Numbered from the stretch's first letter, positions 1-5,494 are shown. The stretch is DNA of 5,562 bases from RUG754 sp041856085 (GCA_041856085.1 JBHAFL010000068.1:1-5562); one strand, 5' to 3'. Translations and numbers: made by a program. Notes: a model not told the origin generated them from the sequence alone.

Positions 1-725
1 ACGGTTATGATAATCAGGTTTCGCTTAGATATCGGATAGCTCTCCTCAAGCACTCTTATTTCTCCGTCGTAGAGCCTCGACTCCATAGCGTCATATAGCG
101 AGCGGCTTCTCTTCATCGACCGTATGAATATTGCCTGCACGAGCAGGGCGAAATCATTTAGCGACGAACGAAAGGAACTGTAGCCGAGCCTCGCGCACTG
201 CGCCGTCCTTAAATAATATGCCGTGTCAAGGAGCACGAAGATGAACCTGTATATGAGGAGCATAAGCTCGCACATCAGCTTAGGCGTGCGCAGCTTCCTC
301 AGCACGACGAGTATATCGGTCATAGTCGTATTCAAGGTCAGAAAATACAGACAGGAAACTGCCGAAAAAGCGGTAACCGCAAGTCTCAGGCAATTCATTA
401 CGGCTTCCTTGCTCGACGTAATATAAATACTCCCTATCTTAAACGCAAGCGCCTCAAGAGGAGTATACGAAAAATTTATTAAAATTGCAACCGTGCTGAG
501 AACAATAAAAGAAAGCGGCACAAGCATCAGTTTAATATAGCGTCTCGGGGGAATTCCCCCGAGACGCAGCGTCAAATACCCGTTTATCAAAAGCGCTATA
601 AAGCCTATAATTATCGACCTGCTGAGCACGACAAAAACAAGGGTCAAAATCGAAAAAGCGAATTTCTCAAAAGGATTGACATATCTCAGTTTTGATGAGT
701 AGCACAGCTTGTCGATAACTATCAT
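1..725 (-). CDS. cbiQ: Cobalt ECF transporter transmembrane protein CbiQ (3' end cut by window edge)
   Basis: I translated this frame by hand from the ATG at 725-723. It stays open for 241 codons to the window edge, so the C-terminus is missing, probably by a short stretch given a usual family length of roughly 225-260 residues. CbiQ is the EcfT-type membrane subunit that couples ATP hydrolysis by CbiO to cobalt uptake by CbiM. The start MIVIDKLCYSSKLRYVNPFEK is typical of the family. Hydrophobic helices lie near residues 22-50, 66-86, 112-132 and 150-172. The conserved GIPxRxY segment is at 57-63, and the signature RSMKRSRSLYDAMESR at 202-217 matches the EcfT coupling-helix region that contacts the ATPase. 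A GAGGGA ribosome binding site lies just upstream, and the gap from the cbiN stop is 14 nt, so the genes are co-transcribed. Codons 53-62 contain a perfect 28-bp palindrome. I expect cbiO to follow beyond position 1. Confidence 0.93.
   Translation of the reverse strand, partial: MIVIDKLCYSSKLRYVNPFEKFAFSILTLVFVVLSRSIIIGFIALLINGYLTLRLGGIPPRRYIKLMLVPLSFIVLSTVAILINFSYTPLEALAFKIGSIYITSSKEAVMNCLRLAVTAFSAVSCLYFLTLNTTMTDILVVLRKLRTPKLMCELMLLIYRFIFVLLDTAYYLRTAQCARLGYSSFRSSLNDFALLVQAIFIRSMKRSRSLYDAMESRLYDGEIRVLEESYPISKRNLIIIT
540..567. repeat. Perfect 28-bp palindrome inside cbiQ
   Basis: Fourteen-base arms starting GCGTCTCGGGGGAA meet with no spacer at a central GAATTC and are exactly self-complementary. 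Symmetry stops at the flanking bases 539 and 568, which are both A. The palindrome covers codons 53-62 of cbiQ, encoding RLGGIPPRR, which includes a segment conserved in the family (GIPxR). It therefore looks like native coding sequence rather than an inserted element. As RNA the arms could fold into a strong GC-rich hairpin. No function can be assigned from the sequence. Confidence 0.95.
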
Positions 726-739
726 TGTTCCCTCACAGC

Positions 740-1057
740 TTATTCTTTAGTCCACTTATGTCTCTCGTAGAACATACCTATGAAGAAAAAGAGAACTCCG
801 ACTCCTATGCCCGTCTGGACGCAGAAGATGAGGCTTTCGATTTCTCCCGGAAGCTCTCCGCCTATATAGGTTTCGAGAATCGGCTCGAACCACGGTTCGT
901 ATTCGCTTCCCTGAATACTTGATACCATTTCGCTGCCCGCGTCGTCGCTGCCGCCGAACTCGGCGCCCTTAAGCGCGAAGAACGGAACGATTGAGATGAG
1001 AACCGCGAGTGCCAGCAGAACTATTACAAGTCCTTTTCTGCTTTTTTCTTTGTTCAT
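740..1057 (-). CDS. cbiN: Cobalt ECF transporter accessory subunit CbiN
   Basis: This 105-residue protein is full length for CbiN, the small accessory subunit that works with CbiM in cobalt-specific ECF importers. One transmembrane helix spans about residues 9-29 and a second about 78-97, with an extracytoplasmic loop between them. The loop holds the family hallmarks EFGGSDDAGSEM (33-44), YEPWFEPI (53-60) and GEIESLIFCVQTGIG (71-85). In the known family this loop contacts CbiM and helps metal loading. The start is separated from the cbiM stop by a single base, and a GGGAGGG ribosome binding site sits inside the last codons of cbiM, so translation is probably coupled. The stop is 14 nt before cbiQ. 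Nothing is missing or unusual in the protein. Confidence 0.96.
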   Translation of the reverse strand: MNKEKSRKGLVIVLLALAVLISIVPFFALKGAEFGGSDDAGSEMVSSIQGSEYEPWFEPILETYIGGELPGEIESLIFCVQTGIGVGVLFFFIGMFYERHKWTKE

Positions 1058-1058
1058 T

Positions 1059-1808
1059 TTATTTGCCCTCCCCTATGAAACCGAGTGATCTGAGCTCAGG
1101 CTTAGCATAAGTCTCAAGTCCGATAATTACAACTACAGTGAGGAGTCCCTCCACGACAGCAAGCGGAAGCTGAGTTGCCGCGAAGATGCCGAGGAACTTA
1201 CCTATGGACGCCATAACTCCGCCAACCTCCGACGGATATGCGAGCGCGAGCTGAAGGCTCGTAACGCAATATGTGAGCAGGTCGCCGAGGAATGCCGCGA
1301 GGAATACCGATACCAGCTTGTTCACCTTTAATTTTTTAAGGAGAACATATACGCCGAAAGTGATGAAAGGTCCTGCAACCGCCATTGAGAAAGTGTTCGC
1401 TCCGAGTGAGGTCAGTCCGCCGTGCGCGAGCAATATAGCCTGAAAGAGCAGTACGATAATGCCGAGAATGCTTACAGCCGCGGGTCCGAAGAGCAGAGCG
1501 CCGAGCCCTGTTCCGGTCATATGCGAACAGCTTCCGGTTACCGACGGAATCTTAAGTGAAGAAATAACGAAGATGAATGCACCCGCCATAGCGAGCACGG
1601 TAATCGTTTTTTTATCCTTATCGAGGGTTTTCCTGATTGATAAAAATCCCCAGACAAGTATAGGAAGACAGATTACTCCCCAGATAACGCAGTGCGCCGC
1701 GGGAAGATAGCCCTCCATAATGTGCATAGCATTCGCCGTAGGTACGACCCCGAAAGCGAGCGCCAGCGCAGACATGACTACAAGTAGTCTTCTTTGATTT
1801 TTTTTCAT
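1059..1808 (-). CDS. cbiM: Cobalt ECF transporter substrate-binding protein CbiM, with signal peptide
   Basis: CbiM is the membrane S-component that binds Co2+ and defines specificity of the CbiMNQO importer. The frame is open from an ATG at 1874, but I chose 1808, giving 249 residues. It has an AAGGAG site 6 nt upstream, and the longer version would run back into the riboswitch terminator. Residues 1-27 form a signal peptide (KKNQRR, a hydrophobic core, then TANA). Cleavage after Ala27 gives the mature start MHIMEGYLP, the conserved N-terminus whose Met-His pair ligates metal in the CbiM/NikM family. A second expected ligand is His96 in SCSHMTGTG (His69 of the mature form). QAILLAHGGLTSLGAN at 123-138 is another family motif. 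Most of the remaining sequence is hydrophobic helices, as expected for a multispan membrane protein. It is the first gene of the riboswitch-controlled operon. Confidence 0.95.
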   Translation of the reverse strand: MKKNQRRLLVVMSALALAFGVVPTANAMHIMEGYLPAAHCVIWGVICLPILVWGFLSIRKTLDKDKKTITVLAMAGAFIFVISSLKIPSVTGSCSHMTGTGLGALLFGPAAVSILGIIVLLFQAILLAHGGLTSLGANTFSMAVAGPFITFGVYVLLKKLKVNKLVSVFLAAFLGDLLTYCVTSLQLALAYPSEVGGVMASIGKFLGIFAATQLPLAVVEGLLTVVVIIGLETYAKPELRSLGFIGEGK

Positions 1809-1814
1809 GTCCTT

Positions 1815-1820
1815 CTCCTT
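1815..1820 (-). promoter_or_regulatory. Ribosome binding site that fixes the cbiM start
   Basis: AAGGAG on the minus strand lies 6 nt before the ATG at 1808. The upstream in-frame ATG at 1874 has no comparable site and sits in the expression platform, so this element decides the start and brings the signal peptide to the N-terminus. Confidence 0.85.
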
Positions 1821-1851
1821 TTTTGAAAAACCGTAGTATATTGTCGAATAT

Positions 1852-1887
1852 AAAAAGCCCGATGCATTAAGCAACGAGCCACGGCTT
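1852..1887 (-). terminator. Probable riboswitch expression-platform terminator before cbiM
   Basis: On the minus strand AAGCCG (1887-1882) can pair with CGGGCTT, with one bulged G, followed directly by a T-run (CTTTTTATATT). It ends about 44 nt before the cbiM ATG. The stem is short and its loop about 20 nt, so it is weaker than a textbook terminator. Its 5' arm overlaps bases that can instead pair with 1924-1929, which fits a switchable element. Ligand-dependent termination is an inference. Confidence 0.5.
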
Positions 1888-1929
1888 GAACATAATAATG
1901 TTAAATGAATTCAGCCAGTTGCTCGTGGC
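1870..1929 (-). promoter_or_regulatory. Alternative stems in the cbiM leader (possible antiterminator)
   Basis: Two six-base pairings are visible. GCCACG (1929-1924) can pair with CGTGGC (1883-1878), and AGCAAC (1923-1918) can pair with GTTGCT (1875-1870). They cross each other, so they are either mutually exclusive or form a pseudoknot. The first uses bases of the terminator's 5' arm. A local hairpin AACAT-TATT-ATGTT lies between the arms, and a GGGAA-GCTG-TTCCC hairpin sits just upstream at 1944-1931. Competing stems directly after a cobalamin aptamer are what an expression platform would need, but which stem forms in which state cannot be decided here. Confidence 0.45.
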
Positions 1930-1954
1930 CGGGAACAGCTTCCCTTATACCTTA

Positions 1955-2216
1955 CAGGCAGGTTTCCTGACTTATGGCTATGGCTTCCGTCGCCTTCCCG
2001 GTCGCCCAGTGGCAAAATGACGTTCGCAGCCAATCACAGTGACGAGTTCGCTCGGGATTTTAACCCGATTCCCTTTTAACCGCCATATATTACGCATCGA
2101 TAGCTTATGCTTGCATATCGACAATGAAGCTCGCTTATGCCTCGCCATGCCCGCGCGAGTCACCCTCTCTCACCGAGAACTCAGGCTTCGATGCAAAAAA
2201 TATATGCGGCACCTGT
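1955..2216 (-). ncRNA. Cobalamin riboswitch aptamer with enlarged P2 arm
   Basis: The conserved core is present in order on the minus strand. CAGGTGCC at the 5' end forms P1 with ACCTG (1963-1959). The P4-P5 segment reads TTAAAAGGGAATCGGG, followed by CACTGTGATTGG. The B12 box GCCACTG is at 2013-2007, then GGGAAGGCGACGGAAGCC, and the classic 3' end AGTCAGGAAACCTGCC. This architecture is the AdoCbl-type cobalamin riboswitch that controls B12 synthesis and cobalt uptake genes. Here it precedes cbiMNQ, so cobalamin should lower cobalt import. P2 is unusually large: GCGG/CCGC, ATATAT/ATATAT and GCATCGA/TCGATGC (2209-2188 with 2080-2100) close an extra region of about 87 nt containing small hairpins. 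Outer boundaries are approximate to a few bases. Confidence 0.95.
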
Positions 2217-2237
2217 TTTTCATATTCAACTGGCAAC

Positions 2238-2266
2238 ATTATAATACATAGACTGAATATTGTCCA
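2238..2266 (-). promoter_or_regulatory. Promoter of the riboswitch-cbiMNQ operon
   Basis: On the minus strand TGGACA (2266-2261) and a perfect TATAAT (2243-2238) are separated by exactly 17 nt, a good sigma-A-type arrangement. Transcription should begin near 2231, about 15 nt before the aptamer's P1 stem, which fits the aptamer being the first element of the transcript. Confidence 0.8.
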
Positions 2267-2364
2267 TGTGATTTTACGCTTTTCTCACCGCATTTTTAGC
2301 GGATAGGCACGAACCGAGCACAGGAGCACAGGGCTTAGTAGGCATTCATGTGTTCGACATAGTG
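2267..2364. other. Intergenic spacer between the rpsR terminator and the cbi promoter
   Basis: No coding frame or RNA gene could be recognised. Visible structure is limited to a tandem duplication of AGCACAGG (2317-2332) and a four-base hairpin CCGC/GCGG (2288-2302) with an A/T-rich loop. Operator function is possible because it lies just upstream of the cbi promoter, but nothing supports it. Confidence 0.4.
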
Positions 2365-2397
2365 AAAAAACAGAGCCCTTAAGATTCTAAGGGCTCT
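2365..2397 (-). terminator. Strong intrinsic terminator of the rpsF-ssb-rpsR operon
   Basis: A perfect 10-bp stem AGAGCCCTTA/TAAGGGCTCT (2397-2388 with 2381-2372) with a six-base loop is followed on the minus strand by G and six T. It lies about 55 nt past the rpsR stop, so the operon ends with rpsR and rplI is not its next gene. It also insulates the riboswitch promoter downstream. Confidence 0.93.
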
Positions 2398-2451
2398 ATC
2401 AGTGTTTTTTGATATATTAATTCGGTTATTAAACGCTTTCCTAAGCCGGAA

Positions 2452-2691
2452 TCAGTCGGCCACGTAAGGAAGAAGCGCTACTACCCTTGCACGCTTAACG
2501 GCAGTTGTAACCGCTCTCTGGTGCATAGCGCAAGTGCCTGTGATTCTCTTCGGCAGGATCTTGCCTCTCTCGGTAATGTATCTTTTTAATTTTTCTACAT
2601 CCTTATAATCGATGACCTCTGCCTTATCTGCGCAGAACTGGCACACTTTTTTTCTTCTGATGCCGCCACGATTAGGTTTCTTTTCGATCAT
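2452..2691 (-). CDS. rpsR: Small ribosomal subunit protein bS18, zinc-ligand (C+) form
   Basis: The product is 79 residues, full length for S18, a 30S platform protein that binds 16S rRNA as a heterodimer with S6. The family core is clear: IDYKDVEKLKRYITERGKILPKRITGT (27-53) followed by QRxxTTAVKRARxxALLPYV. Residues Cys17-x2-Cys20 and Cys54-x2-His57 supply the four ligands of a zinc site, so this is the C+ form described for several ribosomal proteins; many Bacillota S18 proteins lack these ligands. An AAGGAG site lies 9 nt before the ATG, and the gap from ssb is 21 nt. It is the last gene of the operon, followed by a strong terminator. Confidence 0.97.
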   Translation of the reverse strand: MIEKKPNRGGIRRKKVCQFCADKAEVIDYKDVEKLKRYITERGKILPKRITGTCAMHQRAVTTAVKRARVVALLPYVAD

Positions 2692-2712
2692 GTTTCTTAT
2701 CTCCTTTCTGGC

Positions 2713-3147
2713 TTAGAACGGGATATCCTCCTCAATCGCTGTAAATTCGCCGGGTACGGGTTCTTCGAACGCTGCGAGGTCGCCGTCGGACGACTGCGGA
2801 GCAAAACCGCCCTGCACGGACTGGTTCCTGTCTCCCCATTCTAAGAATTCTACTCTGTCAGCTACGACATCGGTAGTATAAACGGTTGCACCGTCCTTAT
2901 TAGTATAACTTCCTGTCTGAAGTCTTCCCTGGACTCCGACGAGTCTTCCTTTTTTTAGAAATCTTTCACAGTTCTCAGCCTGCTTGCCGAATACCGTAAT
3001 TCTCGGAAAATCCGTCTTCTTCTCTTCGCCCTGACGAGCAATTCTGTCGATTGCAATAGTAAAAGTACAAACCGCCATCTGGCTTCCGGCTGTGTATCTG
3101 ACCTCAGGATCTCTTGTCAATCTACCTATAAGTACAACGCTGTTCAT
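2713..3147 (-). CDS. ssb: Single-stranded DNA-binding protein SSB
   Basis: This 144-residue SSB protects single-stranded DNA in replication, recombination and repair and recruits partner proteins. The N-terminal OB fold covers about residues 1-108, starting MNSVVLIGRLTRDPEVRYT and including FTIAIDR (29-35), a VFGKQAENC stretch (52-60) and KKGRLVGVQGRLQTGSY (65-81). An acidic, Gly/Gln/Ser-containing linker follows. The protein ends EEDIPF, the conserved acidic tip that binds partner proteins, so the gene is complete. It sits between rpsF (12 nt gap) and rpsR (21 nt gap) in the usual bacterial arrangement. GAGAGG upstream serves as the ribosome binding site. Expression is tied to the S6/S18 operon promoter; no separate promoter was seen. 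Confidence 0.97.
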   Translation of the reverse strand: MNSVVLIGRLTRDPEVRYTAGSQMAVCTFTIAIDRIARQGEEKKTDFPRITVFGKQAENCERFLKKGRLVGVQGRLQTGSYTNKDGATVYTTDVVADRVEFLEWGDRNQSVQGGFAPQSSDGDLAAFEEPVPGEFTAIEEDIPF

Positions 3148-3159
3148 ATTATCCTCTCT

Positions 3160-3447
3160 TTACTGTTCATCCTTGTTGACGATGATGTGTCTCATAACGC
3201 TGTCGGAAATCTTCAGTCTTCTGTCGAGTTCCTTAGGTAATGTCGGGTTGCCCTCGAAATTAACGACAACATAGTAACCGTCATTTAGCTTTTCGATAGG
3301 ATATGCAAGTCTTCTCATTCCCCAAACGTCTACTTCTCCGACTACACCATCAGCAGCAATGATTTCTTTGACCATTTCGACTGTCGCATCTTTCTTTTCA
3401 TCTTCTAAAGTAGGATTGATAATGAACATTACTTCATAATTTGTCAT
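3160..3447 (-). CDS. rpsF: Small ribosomal subunit protein bS6
   Basis: The product is 95 residues, normal for S6, which pairs with S18 on the 30S platform. Family features are NYEVMFIINPTL at the start, WGMRRLAYPIEKLNDGYYVVVNFEG (42-66), and ELDRRLKISDSVMRHIIV near the end (73-90). The usual acidic C-terminal tail is short (NKDEQ). The ATG at 3447 has an AAGGAG site 7 nt upstream. It is the first gene of the rpsF-ssb-rpsR operon, with a promoter at 3529-3556 and a structured leader of about 75 nt that may mediate feedback by S6:S18. Confidence 0.97.
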   Translation of the reverse strand: MTNYEVMFIINPTLEDEKKDATVEMVKEIIAADGVVGEVDVWGMRRLAYPIEKLNDGYYVVVNFEGNPTLPKELDRRLKISDSVMRHIIVNKDEQ

Positions 3448-3477
3448 ATTTCTTCTCCTTTCTCTGTGGACTTAATG

Positions 3478-3522
3478 GCGACGATTCCCTCGTCGCAGAG
3501 ATTCGCACGGTTAGACTCGTGC
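3478..3522 (-). promoter_or_regulatory. Structured rpsF leader, candidate S6:S18 autoregulatory element
   Basis: The leader folds into two hairpins on the minus strand. The first, GCACG/CGTGC (3522-3518 with 3509-3505), starts at the presumed transcript 5' end and has ACCG at its 3' side. The second is a perfect 7-bp stem GCGACGA/TCGTCGC (3496-3490 with 3484-3478) with a GGGAA loop, about 20 nt before the AAGGAG site. Published work describes an rpsF leader motif bound by the S6:S18 complex that mimics its 16S rRNA site and contains a key CCG. The CCG here is suggestive, but I could not match the full published structure. The hairpins are seen; the regulatory role is inferred. Confidence 0.45.
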
Positions 3523-3528
3523 CCTAAT

Positions 3529-3556
3529 ATTATACAACAAAAAATTCAAAAAGCAA
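3529..3556 (-). promoter_or_regulatory. Promoter of the rpsF-ssb-rpsR operon
   Basis: A perfect TATAAT (3534-3529) lies 16 nt after TTGCTT (3556-3551) on the minus strand. Transcription should start around 3522, just at the first leader hairpin. The T-rich spacer between the boxes is typical of strong Gram-positive promoters. It lies only about 45 nt after the stop of the upstream adaptor gene. Confidence 0.8.
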
Positions 3557-3599
3557 GGATTTTTTGCAGTCATATGGGCTGTGGGCTGCACCCATTTTT

Positions 3600-5489
3600 T
3601 CACCACAAATCAATTTTTTCGAGTATGTGCCTCAAGATAGTCTTTTTTTCTGTTACAATCTTAGCTTCTATTTCCATTCCTATTGTGACTTCACCTATGT
3701 TGCCTTGCCTGTCTTTCAACCTTAAACTCTCTATTGTTCCCTCTACCGCATAATAGCCGGAGTATGTCCCCTCTCTGACTATAGTGTCTTTAGATATTTT
3801 CTCAATTTTACCTGAAACACTGCCATACTTTGAAGCCGGTAGTGCCAGCAAATTATATTTTATCGTATTCCCTATTTTTATTCCTGCAATATCTGAATTG
3901 TGTATATACAAAATTACTTTATATTTATTTTCACCTGTCGGGATAATCGTTGCAAGTTCGGCGCCCGAATCTACAATATCCCCCTTGCCGACTTTCTTTA
4001 TTAAATTCACGGTACCATCCTGCTCCGCAACTATACTTCCCTCGTTAATTTGTTCGCCGGCACTCTTAATATTCGTATTTAATTGTGCAATACTATCACG
4101 AGCAGCCTCAATTTTATCTTCTATAGATTTTATTTCTCCCGCCTTTATAAGCTCGGTTTCAAGTAAATTACCGCCCTCTATAATGTTTCGCTTATGTTCA
4201 CTCTGTAATATTTTTCTTTCAGACAATGCTATTTCAATTTGTTTAATTTCACTTTCATTTTGTTTTATTGCCGCATCTATATCCGAGAGCGTTTTTAGTT
4301 TTTGCTGTTCTCTTGTGTTATTATATGTTTCATTAAGTTCGTCAAGCAGTTCTGCCTTTTCTGTGGTACCATTTTCGGCAATCTTAAGTTCTTCATATTT
4401 TTCTATCAGATTATTTAGTCTTTCCTTGTATTCAGCAATCTTACTTGCTCGATATATGTCAATATTGTTTCTTGCCGATAATACTTGCGAACCCGCTCGT
4501 ATTAATTCAAGTTCAAATAACTTTTTGGTTTCATCATCTTCCTTTGATTTTTCGAGATAATATTTTTCTGTAGCTAAAGCATTATCATACATTCTCTGGT
4601 ATTCAGCAAAATTTGCCTGATATTCATCAAATAGGTACTTTTGGTATGAGTTATCTCCAATATCAAACTTTAACACACCATCTCTTATTGCTCCAATCAG
4701 AGTTTCATATTTTGATAGTTCCTTTCGGTAATATTCAATATACTTATCGTTGCTTTCTTGTAGCGTCCCTTTCTCTATTTCTCTCTTTTGAGTTCTGTAA
4801 TTGTTGTCAAGCGCTTTAACACTGCGTACATATAATTCATATAGTCTTGAATACTCAGGATATTGCTTTGCCAAATTTTCATCATTTACAATGCTGTCCC
4901 TATATGCCCTATATCCGTGCAAATCATATCGTTTTGACTTTTTTTCTTTTACTAATTTTTTTAATATGTTTGTATTTTTTATGTTGCTATATTCGCTCGC
5001 AATTGATATCTTTTTCAGGTTAAGAATATATTCTCTGAACATCACATAATACCTATATTCTTCCCCTTTTATATCGGCAGAAAACGGATTCTTTCCTTCA
5101 TTAACTCCAATTATATATTTTTTTAATAATTTTATTTCCTCTTTTAGATCTTTTTTATCTCTCCTAAGTCCATCCAGTACAATTTTTGACTCTGACATAT
5201 CAACGGAGAGCAATTTATCGCCTTTTTTTACTGCCTGACCATCGTAATAATATATTTCATCAACCCTACCTCCAATCATACTTGAAACTGTGCTTATATC
5301 TTCATTTGGTCTTACAACACCGTTTGCTCTCACAACGTTGTCAATCGTCCCGACAGATATATATATGACTCCTACTAACAAAATTAAGAAAATTATATAA
5401 ATAAAAAGACTGTAAATTATACCGGGACGGGACATATATATTTCTTTGCTGTCTGTTATTTCCCTTATATCATACAAGTATCGCCTCAT
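3600..5489 (-). CDS. HlyD-family membrane-fusion adaptor of a probable peptide/bacteriocin exporter
   Basis: The protein has 629 residues if started at the ATG at 5489, preferred because GAGAGG lies 5 nt upstream; an alternative ATG at 5507 adds six residues. The order is a short cytoplasmic N-terminus (YDIREITDSKEIYMSRP), one membrane helix (about 23-46), a first half-lipoyl domain (about 55-97, with GVVRPN and GGRVDEIYYYDGQAVKKGD), and a very long charged helical region (about 100-480). A second lipoyl half follows (AEQDGTVNLIKKVGKGDIVDSG, from about 488), then a beta-barrel ending GMEIEAKIVTEKKTILRHILEK, the usual C-terminus of type I secretion adaptors. In Gram-positives such proteins assist peptidase-containing ABC transporters that export double-glycine-leader peptides. 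It lies 33 nt after an ABC-transporter-like C-terminus. At about 630 residues it exceeds the roughly 400-500 common in the family, the excess being coiled coil. The gene is far more AT-rich than rpsF-ssb-rpsR. The substrate is unknown. Confidence 0.88.
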   Translation of the reverse strand: MRRYLYDIREITDSKEIYMSRPGIIYSLFIYIIFLILLVGVIYISVGTIDNVVRANGVVRPNEDISTVSSMIGGRVDEIYYYDGQAVKKGDKLLSVDMSESKIVLDGLRRDKKDLKEEIKLLKKYIIGVNEGKNPFSADIKGEEYRYYVMFREYILNLKKISIASEYSNIKNTNILKKLVKEKKSKRYDLHGYRAYRDSIVNDENLAKQYPEYSRLYELYVRSVKALDNNYRTQKREIEKGTLQESNDKYIEYYRKELSKYETLIGAIRDGVLKFDIGDNSYQKYLFDEYQANFAEYQRMYDNALATEKYYLEKSKEDDETKKLFELELIRAGSQVLSARNNIDIYRASKIAEYKERLNNLIEKYEELKIAENGTTEKAELLDELNETYNNTREQQKLKTLSDIDAAIKQNESEIKQIEIALSERKILQSEHKRNIIEGGNLLETELIKAGEIKSIEDKIEAARDSIAQLNTNIKSAGEQINEGSIVAEQDGTVNLIKKVGKGDIVDSGAELATIIPTGENKYKVILYIHNSDIAGIKIGNTIKYNLLALPASKYGSVSGKIEKISKDTIVREGTYSGYYAVEGTIESLRLKDRQGNIGEVTIGMEIEAKIVTEKKTILRHILEKIDLW

Positions 5490-5494
5490 CGTTT

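Noticed and set aside
223..426. 67-codon plus-strand open frame near the left edge
   Set aside because: It is antisense to cbiQ, whose translation matches the family along its whole length. No independent start signal is visible.
888..901. Inverted repeat CGAACC-AC-GGTTCG in cbiN
   Set aside because: It falls on codons for the conserved YEPWFEP motif, where the repeated Glu-Pro/Phe-Glu codons generate the symmetry. The two-base spacer is too short for a hairpin loop without breaking pairs.
1809..1874. Extended cbiM start at the ATG at 1874
   Set aside because: The extra 22 residues overlap the terminator and leader stems and lack a ribosome binding site. The ATG at 1808 has AAGGAG and produces a proper signal peptide.
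1978..2251. Overlapping short open frames of 60-70 codons on both strands
   Set aside because: They lie wholly across the cobalamin riboswitch, whose conserved RNA core explains the sequence. None has a ribosome binding site or recognisable product.
2317..2332. Two tandem copies of AGCACAGG as a possible CRISPR or iteron remnant
   Set aside because: There are only two 8-base copies with no spacers, no further copies in the window and no associated gene. Chance or a small slippage duplication is enough.
3784..4560. 258-codon plus-strand open frame opposite the adaptor gene
   Set aside because: It is the antisense shadow of the long coiled coil. The product is a low-complexity Ser/Leu/Ile/Phe-rich string with no domain, ribosome binding site or promoter, while the minus frame has a clear HlyD architecture.
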